Source: Micromonospora endolithica (GTDB lineage Bacteria > Actinomycetota > Actinomycetes > Mycobacteriales > Micromonosporaceae). From it: DNA of 64,000 nucleotides. The notes beneath the pieces are model-generated. The model ran no database searches, had not been told where the DNA came from, and saw nothing but the letters and a program-made list of their open reading frames with translations. Numbering within the stretch: the first letter of the stretch is position 1; each line of letters begins with the position of its first letter. The position numbers and the translations under genes were made by a program. Shown here piece after piece: positions 55,769 to 64,000 of this stretch. The stretch is taken from positions 434,001-498,000 of the forward strand of contig NZ_RBAK01000003.1 of NCBI RefSeq assembly GCF_003626595.1. The letters are read 5' to 3'.

Positions 55769-56683
55769 GTGACCCGCACCGCCCGCCGGACCGGCACCGC
55801 CACGCTGGTGCTCGCGCTGCTCGCCGGCTGCGCCCCCGGCACACCGACCGCGCCGACATCGGTCACCCCGTCGGACGTCCCGCCGTCCTCGGCGTCCGCC
55901 GTGCCGGTCACCGTGGACTTTACGCCGCTGGAGGCGGAGTTCGACGCGCGGCTCGGGGTGTACGCGGTGGACACCGGCACCGGGCGCACGGTGGCGCACC
56001 GCGCCGACGAGCGCTTCGCGTACGCGTCGACGTTCAAGGCCCTGGCCGCCGCGGCGGTGCTCGACGCGACGACCACCGCCGAGCTGGACGAGGTCGTCAC
56101 CTTCACCCGCGCGGACCTGGTCGCGTTCTCACCGGTCACCGGGCGGCACGTGGACTCCGGCATGACGCTGCGGGCGGTCGCCGACGCGGCGGTGCGGCAC
56201 AGCGACAACACCGCCGGGAACCTGCTGTTGGACCGGCTCGGCGGCCCCGCCGGGTTCGAGCGGGACCTGCGCGAGCTGGGCGACGAGGTCACCGAGCCGG
56301 CGCGGCGGGAGACCGCGCTCAACGAGGCCGCGCCGGGCGACGTCCGCGACACCAGCACCCCGCGCGCGCTGGCCACCACCCTGCGGGCGTACGCGGTGGG
56401 CGACGCGCTGGACGTCGGGGACCGCGCGGTGCTGGTGGACTGGCTGCGGCGCAACACCACCGGCGCGAAGCTGATCCGGGCCGGCGCGCCGGACGGCTGG
56501 GTGGTCGGCGACAAGACCGGCACCGGTGGGTACGGCACCCGCAACGACATCGCCGTGCTCTGGCCGCCGGACCGGGCCCCCATCGTGCTGGCGGTGCTGT
56601 CCCGCCGGGACGCCAGGGACGCCGACCACGACGACGCCCTGGTCGCCCGGGCCGCCGAGGTGACCCTGGCCGCCCTGCGCTGA
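55769..56683 (+). CDS. Class A beta-lactamase lipoprotein
   Basis: 304 aa. Lipobox LLAGC with C21, then a Pro/Ser/Thr linker to ~48, then a class A serine beta-lactamase: S87-T-F-K90 (Ser70 motif), S145-D-N147 (SDN), E181-T-A-L-N185 (Glu166 omega-loop motif) and K249-T-G251. All catalytic residues are intact, so it should hydrolyse beta-lactams at the outer membrane face. GTG 55769 has GGAAGGA upstream. Followed by element copy D. No regulator (BlaI/BlaR) nearby. Confidence 0.94.
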   Translation: MTRTARRTGTATLVLALLAGCAPGTPTAPTSVTPSDVPPSSASAVPVTVDFTPLEAEFDARLGVYAVDTGTGRTVAHRADERFAYASTFKALAAAAVLDATTTAELDEVVTFTRADLVAFSPVTGRHVDSGMTLRAVADAAVRHSDNTAGNLLLDRLGGPAGFERDLRELGDEVTEPARRETALNEAAPGDVRDTSTPRALATTLRAYAVGDALDVGDRAVLVDWLRRNTTGAKLIRAGAPDGWVVGDKTGTGGYGTRNDIAVLWPPDRAPIVLAVLSRRDARDADHDDALVARAAEVTLAALR

Positions 56684-56702
56684 GCGGGCGCCCCCGGCCG
56701 GG

Positions 56703-56756
56703 ATGTTAGGAAGGGACCCTTCCTATGCACGAGGCGTTAACAGGGGGCCCTTCCTT
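56703..56756 (-). repeat. Dispersed AAGGAAGGGCCCC element, copy D
   Basis: Minus-strand GTAAGGAAGGGCCCCC...TTAACGCC followed by ATAGGAAGGG, same design as copies A-C. Lies 20 bp after the beta-lactamase stop, in opposite orientation. Confidence 0.85.
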
Positions 56757-56803
56757 ACCTCGTTTCGGGTTCGGCGGGCGATTGCGGCGCATACCGTCAC
56801 GGG

Positions 56804-57757
56804 GTGGACGACGACGACCGCGTACTGATGAGTGAGCTGGGCGGGCCGAGCCGGGCCGGGGGGCTGCCCCGGGCCCTGGGCTGGCTGAGCCTGGCAGTCG
56901 GTGTCGGCCTGCTCGCCGTGCCCGATCGGATCGCCCGCCTGACCGGCCTCGACGACGCGCCGGCGGCGCGGGGGCTCGTCGCGGTCGCCGGGGTACGGCA
57001 CCTCGCGCACGCCGGCACGCTGATCCCCGGCCGGCGGGCGACCGGCGGCGCCTGGGCGCGGCTGGCCGGGGACGCCGTCGATCTGGCCCTGCTCGCCCGC
57101 GCGCTGCCCGACCGGCGGGGCCAGCGGCGGCGCCGGGTGGCGGTCACCACCGCCGTCCTCGGCGGCGCCACGGCCGTCGACCTGCTCGCCGCGCTGCACG
57201 CCGGGCGGGTTCGCCGGGCCGGGCGACGGGTGATCGAGGTGCACATCGGGGTGACGGTGAACCGCTCGCCGGCCGAGGCGTACCGGTTCTGGCGGGACGT
57301 GGAGAACCTGCCCCGGTTCATGTCCCACCTGGAGTCGGTGCGCGCCGAGGACCTGCGCCGGTCGCACTGGACGGTGCGCGGTCCGGCCGGCCGGCACGTC
57401 GAGTGGGACGCGGAGATCGTCGACGACCGGCCGAACCGGTCGGTGGCCTGGCGGTCGCTGCCCGGCACGCCGGTGCCCAACGCCGGCCGGGTGCGTTTCG
57501 TGCCCGCTCCCGGGGACCGGGGCACCGAGGTGCGGGTGCACCTGCGGTACGTGCCGCCGGCCGGCGCGGTGGGCCGGGCGGTGGCCGCGCTCTTCGGGGA
57601 GGAACCCGCCCAGCAGGTCCGCGACGATCTGCGTCGCTTCAAGCAGGTGCTGGAGACCGGCGAGGTGGTGCGGTCCGAGGGCAGCCCGAACGGCCTGTCG
57701 GTACGCCAGCAGGTCATGCAGCGTCCGGCGCAGCCGCTGCCGGCGACCCGTCGCTGA
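56804..57757 (+). CDS. Membrane-anchored SRPBCC (cyclase/dehydrase-like) protein
   Basis: 317 aa. Residues ~15-140 hold three to four weak hydrophobic helices (GWLSLAVGVGLLAVPDRIARL, DAVDLALLARAL...). Residues ~150-295 are an SRPBCC fold: HIGVTVNRSPAEAYRFWRDVENLPRFMSHLESV, VEWDAEIVDDRPNRSVAWRSLPGTPVPN. This ligand-binding fold is shared with START/Coq10 proteins. GTG 56804. 16 bp before the alcohol dehydrogenase gene, so in one operon with it. Confidence 0.88.
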   Translation: MDDDDRVLMSELGGPSRAGGLPRALGWLSLAVGVGLLAVPDRIARLTGLDDAPAARGLVAVAGVRHLAHAGTLIPGRRATGGAWARLAGDAVDLALLARALPDRRGQRRRRVAVTTAVLGGATAVDLLAALHAGRVRRAGRRVIEVHIGVTVNRSPAEAYRFWRDVENLPRFMSHLESVRAEDLRRSHWTVRGPAGRHVEWDAEIVDDRPNRSVAWRSLPGTPVPNAGRVRFVPAPGDRGTEVRVHLRYVPPAGAVGRAVAALFGEEPAQQVRDDLRRFKQVLETGEVVRSEGSPNGLSVRQQVMQRPAQPLPATRR

Positions 57758-57773
57758 GCAGGGGAGGCAACCG

Positions 57774-58946
57774 ATGAAGGCCAACGTCTGGATGGGCACC
57801 GACCGGGTCAAGGTCGTCGACGTCCCGGACCCGAGCATCCTCAACGCCCGCGACGCGATCGTCCGGGTCACCTCGACCGCGATCTGCGGCTCCGACCTGC
57901 ACCTGTACCACGGGTTCATCCCGGCGATGCGCAAGGGCGACATCCTCGGTCACGAGTTCATGGGGGAGGTGGTGGAGGTCGGCCCGCAGGTGCGCAACCT
58001 GCGTCCCGGGGACCGGGTGGTGGTGCCGTTCCCCATCGCCTGCGGGCACTGCGTGTCCTGCCAGCGCGGCCTCTACTCGGTCTGCGAGAACTCCAACCCG
58101 AACGCCGGCGTCGCCGAGAAGGTCATGGGCCACTCGCCGGCCGGGATCTACGGCTACTCACACCTGCTCGGCGGGTACGCCGGGGGCCAGGCCGAGTACG
58201 CCCGTGTCCCGTTCGCCGACGTCGGCCCGCTGAAGGTCCCCGACGACGTGCCGGACGACCAGGCGGTGCTGCTGGCCGACGTCTTCCCCACCGGTTACAT
58301 GGGCGCCGAGATGTGCGACATCAAGGCCGGCGACGTGGTCGCCGTGTGGGGCGCCGGCCCGGTCGGGCTGCTCGCCGCCGCCAGCGCCCGGCTGCTCGGC
58401 GCCGGCCGTGTCATCGTCGTCGACCGGTACGCCTACCGGCTGCGGCTGGCCCGCGAGCACGCCGGCGCCGACACCGTCGACTACTCCGAGACCGACGTGC
58501 TGGACGCCCTGAAGGACCTCACCGCCGGTCGGGGCCCGGACGCGTGCATCGACGCCGTCGGCCTGGAGGGCCATCACGGCAACGCCGCGGTGTACGCGTA
58601 CGACCGGGCGAAGCAGGCGACCAAGGTGGAGACCGAGCGCCCGTTCGCGCTGCGCCAGGCGATCCTGGCCTGCCGCAGTGGCGGGATCGTCTCGGTGATC
58701 GGCGCCTACGGCGGGTTCGTCGACACCTTCCCGATCGGCGCGTTCATGAACCGGTCGCTGACCATGCGTACCGGCCAGTGCCACGTGCAGCGCTACACCC
58801 GGCCGCTGCTCGGTCGCATCCAGCGGGGCGACATCGACCCCAGCTTCGTGGTCAGCCACCGGATGAAGCTCAAGGACGCCCCCAAGGGCTACCGCATCTT
58901 CCAGAAGAAGCAGGACGAGTGCACGAAGGTCGTCCTCAAGGTGTGA
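57774..58946 (+). CDS. Zinc-dependent alcohol/formaldehyde dehydrogenase-like enzyme
   Basis: 390-aa MDR-family dehydrogenase. Catalytic zinc residues C38, H60, E61 (AICGSDLH, LGHEFMG); structural zinc C90-x2-C-x2-C-x7-C104; Rossmann motif VWGAGPVGLLA near 192. The long insertions (VMGHSPAGIYGYSHLLGGYAGG, and a late HVQRYTRPLL) match the glutathione-independent formaldehyde dehydrogenase-like subgroup. ATG 57774 follows GGGGAGG. Co-transcribed with the SRPBCC gene. Substrate not known. Confidence 0.92.
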   Translation: MKANVWMGTDRVKVVDVPDPSILNARDAIVRVTSTAICGSDLHLYHGFIPAMRKGDILGHEFMGEVVEVGPQVRNLRPGDRVVVPFPIACGHCVSCQRGLYSVCENSNPNAGVAEKVMGHSPAGIYGYSHLLGGYAGGQAEYARVPFADVGPLKVPDDVPDDQAVLLADVFPTGYMGAEMCDIKAGDVVAVWGAGPVGLLAAASARLLGAGRVIVVDRYAYRLRLAREHAGADTVDYSETDVLDALKDLTAGRGPDACIDAVGLEGHHGNAAVYAYDRAKQATKVETERPFALRQAILACRSGGIVSVIGAYGGFVDTFPIGAFMNRSLTMRTGQCHVQRYTRPLLGRIQRGDIDPSFVVSHRMKLKDAPKGYRIFQKKQDECTKVVLKV

Positions 58947-59083
58947 GTCCGCCCGCGCGTCGACACACCATCGCCAGGCTTCACGTGTTCGTCCGCGACG
59001 CGGGGGAGTCCGACGCGCAGCCACCGCTCGGCTGAGCGGGTGCGCGCCCCCCACGCGTGCTCGTCGTTGGCTACCGTGGGCCG

Positions 59084-59689
59084 ATGGCGTACACACCGGG
59101 CTCCGAGGTCCGCCGCGACGGCATCCGGCTGCGGCCGGTCGGCGAACCCGATCTGGCGATGCTCCGCCGTTTCGCCGTCGAGCCGGGCCTGCTCGGCCTG
59201 GACTGGCACGGCTTCCGCGACCCGGTCGCGGCGGAGCGCCGGCACGCCGCCGACGGGTGGCTGGGGGAGCACGACGGCCGGCTCGTCGTCGAGGTCGAGG
59301 ACGAGCCGGCCGCCGCCGGCTTCGTCAGCTACCGCCACGGCGTCTACGGCGGGACCGCCGGGTACCGGGAGATCGGCATTGTCCTGCTGCCGCCCTGGCG
59401 TGGGCGGGGCATCGGTTGGCGGGCGCAGGCACTGCTCTGCGACTACCTGTTCCTGCACACCCCGGTGCAGCGCGTGCAGGCCGGCACCCACCCGGAGAAC
59501 GTCGCCGAGCAGCGGGCCCTGGAGCGGGCCGGCTTCCAGCGCGAGGGCGTGGTGCGGGCCGCCGAGTTCCGGGGTGGTCGGTGGTGCGACGCCCTGCTCT
59601 ACAGCCGCCTGCGCGACGACCCGTCGCCCTGGGACCGGCCGGCGGAGCGGGAGTGGCCCGGCCCCGACGCCGTGCACCCGGCCGGCTGA
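59084..59689 (+). CDS. GNAT family N-acetyltransferase
   Basis: 201 aa. GIRLRPVGEPDLAMLRRF start, AGFVSYRHGVYG, EIGIVLLPPWRGRGIGWRAQALL as acetyl-CoA loop (R-G-R-G-I-G) and NVAEQRALERAGFQREGV. RimJ/RimL-like. ATG 59084. Stands between the dehydrogenase and the convergent ligase gene. Acceptor unknown. Confidence 0.9.
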   Translation: MAYTPGSEVRRDGIRLRPVGEPDLAMLRRFAVEPGLLGLDWHGFRDPVAAERRHAADGWLGEHDGRLVVEVEDEPAAAGFVSYRHGVYGGTAGYREIGIVLLPPWRGRGIGWRAQALLCDYLFLHTPVQRVQAGTHPENVAEQRALERAGFQREGVVRAAEFRGGRWCDALLYSRLRDDPSPWDRPAEREWPGPDAVHPAG

Positions 59690-59723
59690 GCGGACGCCCC
59701 GGGGCCCGCCGCCGGTCCGCCGG

Positions 59724-61202
59724 TCAGGGGATCGGCCACTCGTGGACCGGGCGGTTGCTGTGCATCAGCTCCACGTAGTGCCGGACCACCTCGCGCAGCG
59801 CCTCCGGGCGGTCCAGGTGGTCGGCGGACTCCAGCCGGTGCAGCGTCTCCACCTGCCAGGTCGCCCCGTTGCGGCCGGTCAGGCAGCGCTGCTCGATGAT
59901 GCCCAGCAGCCGGTCCCGCTCGGCGGGGTCGACGCCCCACCGGTCCAGCCCCTGGTGGGCCAGCGGCAGCAGCCGGCGCAGCACCAGCTCGGTGGCCGGC
60001 AGGTAGCCCAGACCCGGCCAGTAGACCTGCGCGTCGATGCCGTGCCGGGCGCAGGCGTTGAAGTTCTCCTCGGCGGCGCTGAACGACATCTGCGACCACA
60101 GCGGCCGGTCCGCCTCGGCCAGCGCCCGGACCACCCCGAAGTAGAAGGCGCCGTTGGCGATGGTGTCCACCACCGTCGGGCCGGCGGGCAGCACCCGGTT
60201 CTCCACCCGCAGGTGCGGGCGGCCGCGCAGCACGTCGTAGACCGGCCGGTTCCACCGGTAGATGGTGCCGTTGTGCAGCCGCAACTCGGCCAGCTTCGGC
60301 ACCCCACCGGCGTGCAGGGTCTGCGCCGGGTCCTCCGGGTCACACACCGGCAGCAGCGCCGGGAAGTAGCGCACGTTCTCCTCGAAAAGGTCGAACACGG
60401 TGGTGATCCAGCGTTCCCCGAACCACACCCGGGGGCGTACGCCCTGGGCCTTGATCTCCTCGGCGCGGGTGTCGGTGGCCTGCTCGAACAGCGGGACTCG
60501 GGTCTCCCGCCACAGCTCCCGGCCGAAGAACAGCGGCGCGTTCGCGCCCAGCGCCACCTGGATTCCGGCGACGGCCTGGGCGGCGTTCCAGTAGTCGGCG
60601 AACTGCGCGGGTGACACCTGCAGGTGGAACTGCGTGCTCGTGCAGGCCGCCTCCGGAGTGATCGTGTCGGCGGTGACGTTGAGCCGCTCCACCCCGTTGA
60701 TCGCGATCCGCAGATCCTCCCCCCGGGCGGCGAAGATCTGCTCGTTGAGCAGTTTGTAGCGGGGATTGGTCGACAGCGTCTCCGCGGTCAGGTGCTCCGG
60801 TCGCAGCGTCGGCAGGATGCCGATCATCACCATGTGCGCCCCGACCGTGCGGGCCTTCTGCTCGGCGGCGTTGAGGCTGGCCCGCACCTGCTCCTCGAAC
60901 GCCGCGATGCCGCTGCCGGCCAGCCGGCGCGGCGCGACGTTGATCTCGACGTTGAACTGGCCCAGCTCGGTCTGGAAATCCGGATCGGAGACGGCGTCCA
61001 GCACGTCGGCGTTGCGCATCGTCGGCATCGAGTCGTCGTCGACCAGGTTGAGTTCGATCTCCAGGCCGGTCATCGGCCGGTCGGTGTCGAAGCGGGACTC
61101 GCGCAGCATCTCGGCGAAGACGTCCAGGCAGCGCCGGACCTTCTCGCGGTAGCGCGCCCGATCCTCCCGACTGAACGCTCGTGCGCCGACTTCCTCGCCC
61201 AT
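59724..61202 (-). CDS. Glutamate-cysteine ligase-like (GCS2) carboxylate-amine ligase
   Basis: 492 aa. Blocks shared with GCS2 ligases: TGLEIELNLVDDD (Mg/ATP Glu residues), GQFNVEINVAPRRL, CTSTQFHLQVSP and VENRVLPAGPTVVDTIANGAF (R-x-x-P motif). Forms a peptide bond between a gamma-carboxylate and an amine using ATP; actinobacteria use mycothiol, so the true substrate pair may differ from Glu+Cys (ergothioneine EgtA is one example, but the full ergothioneine operon is not present). ATG 61202 chosen; upstream in-frame sequence is noise. Confidence 0.86.
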   Translation of the reverse strand: MGEEVGARAFSREDRARYREKVRRCLDVFAEMLRESRFDTDRPMTGLEIELNLVDDDSMPTMRNADVLDAVSDPDFQTELGQFNVEINVAPRRLAGSGIAAFEEQVRASLNAAEQKARTVGAHMVMIGILPTLRPEHLTAETLSTNPRYKLLNEQIFAARGEDLRIAINGVERLNVTADTITPEAACTSTQFHLQVSPAQFADYWNAAQAVAGIQVALGANAPLFFGRELWRETRVPLFEQATDTRAEEIKAQGVRPRVWFGERWITTVFDLFEENVRYFPALLPVCDPEDPAQTLHAGGVPKLAELRLHNGTIYRWNRPVYDVLRGRPHLRVENRVLPAGPTVVDTIANGAFYFGVVRALAEADRPLWSQMSFSAAEENFNACARHGIDAQVYWPGLGYLPATELVLRRLLPLAHQGLDRWGVDPAERDRLLGIIEQRCLTGRNGATWQVETLHRLESADHLDRPEALREVVRHYVELMHSNRPVHEWPIP

Positions 61203-61387
61203 GGTCACCGCCCTGTCACCGCTGGTGCCCCCTAACTTCGCACGTGACGCCGGGCGGGGGAAGACCCGAAGTTCCCTCCTGATACCCACCGAAGGCCCGG
61301 GTGATCCCCGTCGCGCCTGGTCGGTCTCGCGCGGTCGCACCGCCGCGCCCGGCTAGCATGACCGCGCGAAGAGGTGAGGGAGCGGCG

Positions 61388-61726
61388 ATGCGCGACAAGG
61401 TGACCCGGCTGTTCGTCGTGGCGGCGATCGCGGAGGCGATCTCCTGGGCGGCACTGCTGGCCGGGATGGCGGTCAAGTACGGCCCGCCGGCCAACGAGCT
61501 GGGCGTGCAGGTCTTCGGCCCGATCCACGGCGGGCTGTTCGTGGCGTACGGCGTGCTGGTCCTGGCGGTCGCCCGCCTGCACCGGTGGAGCCTGGTGACC
61601 ACCGCGGTCGCCCTGGCCTGCGCGGTGCCGCCCTTCGCCACCCTGGTCTTCGAGCGGTGGGCCCGGCGGCGCGGCCTGCTCGACCCCACCCGCGAGCCGG
61701 TCCGCGCGGCGACGCCGGTCGGCTGA
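61388..61726 (+). CDS. DUF3817 membrane protein
   Basis: 112 aa with three hydrophobic helices (~5-25, ~45-65, ~70-88): LFVVAAIAEAISWAALLAGM, FGPIHGGLFVAYGVLVLAVA and SLVTTAVALACAVPPFATLVFERW. The pattern AEA.S...L..GM..KY and GP.HG..F..Y matches the actinobacterial DUF3817/YdzA-like family of unknown role. ATG 61388. Convergent with the alpha/beta hydrolase gene. Confidence 0.87.
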   Translation: MRDKVTRLFVVAAIAEAISWAALLAGMAVKYGPPANELGVQVFGPIHGGLFVAYGVLVLAVARLHRWSLVTTAVALACAVPPFATLVFERWARRRGLLDPTREPVRAATPVG

Positions 61727-61745
61727 CCCGCCGGCCGGCTGTGGA

Positions 61746-62606
61746 TCACCCGGCCAGGAACTCCGCCAGCGCCGCGGCGAGCTGCTCCGGCGCCTCCTCG
61801 GCCATGTGGTGCCCGGACTCGATCGGCCCCGCCCGCACGTCGTCGGCCCAGTCCCGCCAGATCGCCGCCGGGTCGCCGTACAGATCGACCATGTCGTCGC
61901 GGGTGGACCACAGGAACAGCACCGGGCAGGTGATCCGCCGTCCCGCGGCGCGGTCCGCGTCGTCGGCCGCCCGGTCCGGACCCAACCCGGCGCGGTAGTC
62001 CTCGCACATCGCGTGCACCGTCGCCGGGTCACCGATCGCGCGCCGGTAGTCGGCGTACGCCTCCGCCCCCATCGCCTCGGGCGAACCGCCGTACCAGGCC
62101 TCCGGGTCGGCGTTGATCACCCGCTCGGCGGGTTTGCCGGTCTGGCCGAGGAAGAACCAGTGCCACCAGCGGGACGCGAACCGGGCGTCGGCGCGGGCCA
62201 GCGCCGCACCGATCGGCACCCCGTCGAGGACCCCGAGCCGCGAGACCCGGTCCGGGTGGTCCAGCGCGGTTCGCATCGCCACGTACGCGCCCCGGTCGTG
62301 CCCCACCACCGCGGCCCGGTCGTGGCCGAGCCGGTCCAGCAGCGCCACCACGTCGGCCGCCATCGCCCGTTTGGCGTACGTCGTGTGGTCCGGGGTGCTG
62401 GGCGGCTTCGACGAGCCTCCGTAGCCGCGCAGGTCCGGGCAGATCACCGTGTGCCGGGCGGCGAGCAGCGGCGCGACCCGGTGCCAGGTGGCATGGGTAC
62501 GGGGATGGCCGTGCAGCAGCACCACCGGCGGTCCGGAGCCGCCGTGCCGCACCCGCAGCCGGACCGGGCCGACATCGATCTCGGTGAGCGTGAAACCGGG
62601 GAACAT
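61746..62606 (-). CDS. Haloacetate dehalogenase-like alpha/beta hydrolase
   Basis: 286 aa. Nucleophile D104 in VGHDRGAYVAMR, oxyanion HGHP (32-35), catalytic His in ESGHHMAEEAPEQL. Halide-pocket H149-W150 in RWWHWFFLGQTG and CEDYRAG strongly match fluoroacetate dehalogenases. In those enzymes two arginines (D+1 and D+4) bind the carboxylate; here R105 is kept but the second is Y108. So a dehalogenase of changed specificity or an epoxide hydrolase is possible. ATG 62606. The next reverse gene's element copy E lies upstream. Confidence 0.82.
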   Translation of the reverse strand: MFPGFTLTEIDVGPVRLRVRHGGSGPPVVLLHGHPRTHATWHRVAPLLAARHTVICPDLRGYGGSSKPPSTPDHTTYAKRAMAADVVALLDRLGHDRAAVVGHDRGAYVAMRTALDHPDRVSRLGVLDGVPIGAALARADARFASRWWHWFFLGQTGKPAERVINADPEAWYGGSPEAMGAEAYADYRRAIGDPATVHAMCEDYRAGLGPDRAADDADRAAGRRITCPVLFLWSTRDDMVDLYGDPAAIWRDWADDVRAGPIESGHHMAEEAPEQLAAALAEFLAG

Positions 62607-62656
62607 GCCGTCCTGCGGTGCCCTGGGCCGGGTGCGCCGAAACGTGGGCCTTGCGT

Positions 62657-62709
62657 GAGGAAGGGGCCCTTCTACTACACCAGGCGTTAAGCGGGGGCCC
62701 TTCCTTTCA
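62657..62709 (-). repeat. Dispersed AAGGAAGGGCCCC element, copy E
   Basis: Minus strand: TGAAAGGAAGGGCCCCC...TTAACGCC then GAAGGGCCCC. The TGA stop of the upstream reverse gene is the first three bases of the element. Confidence 0.85.
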
Positions 62710-63246
62710 CGTCAGCGCGGAGCAGGCCGCGACACCGGCGAGCAGGATCGCGCCGAGCACCGCCTGGAGCAGCAGCGGCGGGCCGAGGTGTGACCAGAGC
62801 GTCGCGGTGCGCGGGGTGAGCAGCTGACCGGTGGTCAGGTTGACGATCCGCTCGATCTTCGGCGGCAGGTCGTCGTCGCGCTGCCGGCGCACCGTGATCT
62901 GCACGTGGTCGGCGGGGTGCAGGGCACTCTGCGGCAGGTGCCCGTGCAACTCCACCTCGACCAGTTGCCCGGTGGTGTCGCGTACCCGGACCGGGGTGAC
63001 CAGATATTCCGGCCCCTTCTTGAGGTCCTTGAAGCGACGCCGGGCGCCTCCGGAGCCGGCGCTGAGCACCGACCGCAGCACGGTCACCAGCAGCCCGGCC
63101 ACCCCGGCGGTCACCAGCACCGCCACCAGCACCGGCTGCCCGATCCGCACCTCGCGCGGATAGCCCTCCAACAGCCGGACGATCCGGCCGGTGACGATCC
63201 GACCGGTCGGGTGGGCGATCCGCCGGTAGTGCAGGTCGGTGTCCAT
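62707..63246 (-). CDS. Two-helix membrane protein, unknown
   Basis: 179 aa. TM1 ~38-58 (IGQPVLVAVLVTAGVAGLLVTVLRSVL), a ~90-residue middle with a beta-rich part (VTPVRVRDTTGQLVEVELHGHLPQSALHPADHVQIT) that looks like an OB/NfeD-like fold, then TM2 ~158-178. ATG 63246 has GGAGGG upstream; an in-frame Met 10 codons earlier is less likely. Its stop lies in dispersed element copy E. Confidence 0.72.
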   Translation of the reverse strand: MDTDLHYRRIAHPTGRIVTGRIVRLLEGYPREVRIGQPVLVAVLVTAGVAGLLVTVLRSVLSAGSGGARRRFKDLKKGPEYLVTPVRVRDTTGQLVEVELHGHLPQSALHPADHVQITVRRQRDDDLPPKIERIVNLTTGQLLTPRTATLWSHLGPPLLLQAVLGAILLAGVAACSALT

Positions 63247-63408
63247 GATCACCACCCTCCGTCCCGTTGCGTTCACCGATGGTATCGGTCACCCGGGGTT
63301 GAACGACGTGAATGAAAAGTGGTCACGGGCCGGTGCGCCCACCGGCCCGGCAGGTGACATCGCCGGTCGGGTGGGTAAGCGCAGGGCCGAGCTGGAAAGG
63401 GGTCGAGC

Positions 63409-64000
63409 ATGCAGCTGTCCTTCCTGCGCCCGCTCTACGACCGACCCGGGCCGTGGTGCTCGGTTTACCTGGACGCGTCCGCCAACACCGAGGACGCCCA
63501 CCCGGCGCTCGACCTGCGCTGGCGCGCGCTGAGCGACCAACTGCGCCAGCAGGGCGCCGACCCGGCGTCGATCGCCGCGATCGAGCGGGTGGTCCGAGGG
63601 CACGACCCGATGGCCGGCGACTACGGGCTGGCCGTCTTCGCCAGCCACGGCCGGGTCGCGCTGTCGGAGTTCCTGTCCGCGCCGCCACTGCGGGACCTGG
63701 CCGCGTACACCCCGCTGCCGCACGTGATGCCACTGCTGGCACAGCGCGGCGAGCAGGTGGCGTGGGTGCGGGTGCTGGCCGACCGGACCGGCGCCGACGC
63801 GATGGCGGTCAGCGCCGGTGGTGTGCCGCGCCGCGCCCACGTGGCCGGCCGCGAGGAGTTCCCGCTGCGGCGGGTGAACCCCGGCGGCTGGTCGCAGTCC
63901 CGCTACCAGCGGGCCGCGATGGAGGCCTGGCACCACAACGCCGGCGACGTCACCGCGGCGACCGTGGAACTGGCCGAGAAGGTCGGCGCCGAGGTGGTGG
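63409..64000 (+). CDS. Rv2629/Vms1-like (baeRF-type) protein, 5' part
   Basis: Runs off the window; 197 codons visible. LRPLYDRPGPWCSVYLDASANTEDA, LAVFASHGRVALSEFL and VPRRAHVAGREEFPLRRVNPGGWSQSRYQR match the bacterial eRF1-like family that includes M. tuberculosis Rv2629. The GGWSQ...Q segment recalls the GGQ-type release loop. Members are thought to act in translation stress or hibernation. ATG 63409 has GAAAGGGG upstream. C-terminus not seen. Confidence 0.85.
   Translation, partial: MQLSFLRPLYDRPGPWCSVYLDASANTEDAHPALDLRWRALSDQLRQQGADPASIAAIERVVRGHDPMAGDYGLAVFASHGRVALSEFLSAPPLRDLAAYTPLPHVMPLLAQRGEQVAWVRVLADRTGADAMAVSAGGVPRRAHVAGREEFPLRRVNPGGWSQSRYQRAAMEAWHHNAGDVTAATVELAEKVGAEVV

Noticed and set aside
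59724..61202. EgtA of an ergothioneine operon
   Set aside because: No egtB, egtC, egtD or egtE beside it; only the GCS2-type ligase family can be supported.

Overview
The window is a piece of a very GC-rich actinobacterial chromosome, most likely Micromonospora or a close Micromonosporaceae relative. The evidence is extreme third-position GC, frequent GTG starts, 1-8 nt coding overlaps, mycothiol-type and actinobacterial families (DUF3817, Rv2629-like, PhoP-like regulator, SigE-family sigma factor), and dispersed elements built on AAGGAAGGGCCCC and GCGATCTTGCA that I associate with this family from memory. I see no rRNA, tRNA, CRISPR array, prophage or intact insertion sequence. The genus assignment is inference.

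Layout. 1-2.7 kb: end of a beta-helix protein coupled to a secreted GH32 fructan hydrolase. 2.9-10.6 kb: scattered metabolic and housekeeping genes (GNAT, Tat-exported M28 peptidase, glycogen-debranching-like hydrolase, type II NADH dehydrogenase-like enzyme, spermidine-synthase-like protein, DUF2267 fusion). 10.8-15.9 kb: a signalling block with two reverse STAS proteins, a PAS/GAF/SpoIIE phosphatase, a translationally coupled cobalamin-binding protein carrying the Wx9EH and ExH signatures of B12 photoreceptors, a third STAS protein and an Rcp1-like receiver. 15.9-22.2 kb: lysozyme-like exported protein, OsmC, Ser/Thr kinase, and two paralogous AraC regulators around a Cys-containing protein. 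22.2-27.8 kb: a PhoP-like two-component pair with 11-bp phased CACAG repeats upstream, followed by a GT-C transferase and a GT2-GtrA fusion that could form an extracytoplasmic glycosylation system. 27.8-34.8 kb: DUF6597/AraC regulator, VOC protein, ureohydrolase, a second lysozyme-like exported protein behind a structured leader, then a small membrane protein, a methyltransferase and a membrane sulfatase-like protein in tandem. 35.1-44.5 kb: citrate synthase, a GT4 glycosyltransferase, and glgX-treY-treZ for glycogen to trehalose.

44.6-46 kb has lower GC and holds a deleted maltose acetyltransferase pseudogene, a GNAT gene and a transposase tail next to a 20-bp inverted repeat, so it looks like a scar of past insertions. 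46.7-49.4 kb has three regulators with their neighbours (MarR/SnoaL-like, WYL/RidA, short GntR). At 49.6-53.6 kb an XRE regulator and a GNAT gene are separated by an ECF sigma/anti-sigma-like cassette. That cassette lies between 81-bp direct repeats that contain the ends of both flanking genes, which is direct evidence that it was inserted by duplication. 53.8-64 kb: thioredoxin-like protein plus msrA, an epoxide hydrolase remnant, a class A beta-lactamase lipoprotein, SRPBCC protein, zinc alcohol dehydrogenase, GCS2-family ligase, DUF3817 protein, haloacetate-dehalogenase-like hydrolase, a membrane protein, and the start of an Rv2629-like protein cut by the window edge.

The most interesting parts are the candidate light- or B12-responsive partner-switching block, the duplicated-flank sigma cassette, the phased PhoP-type operator, and two families of dispersed palindromic elements, one of which repeatedly sits against stop codons.
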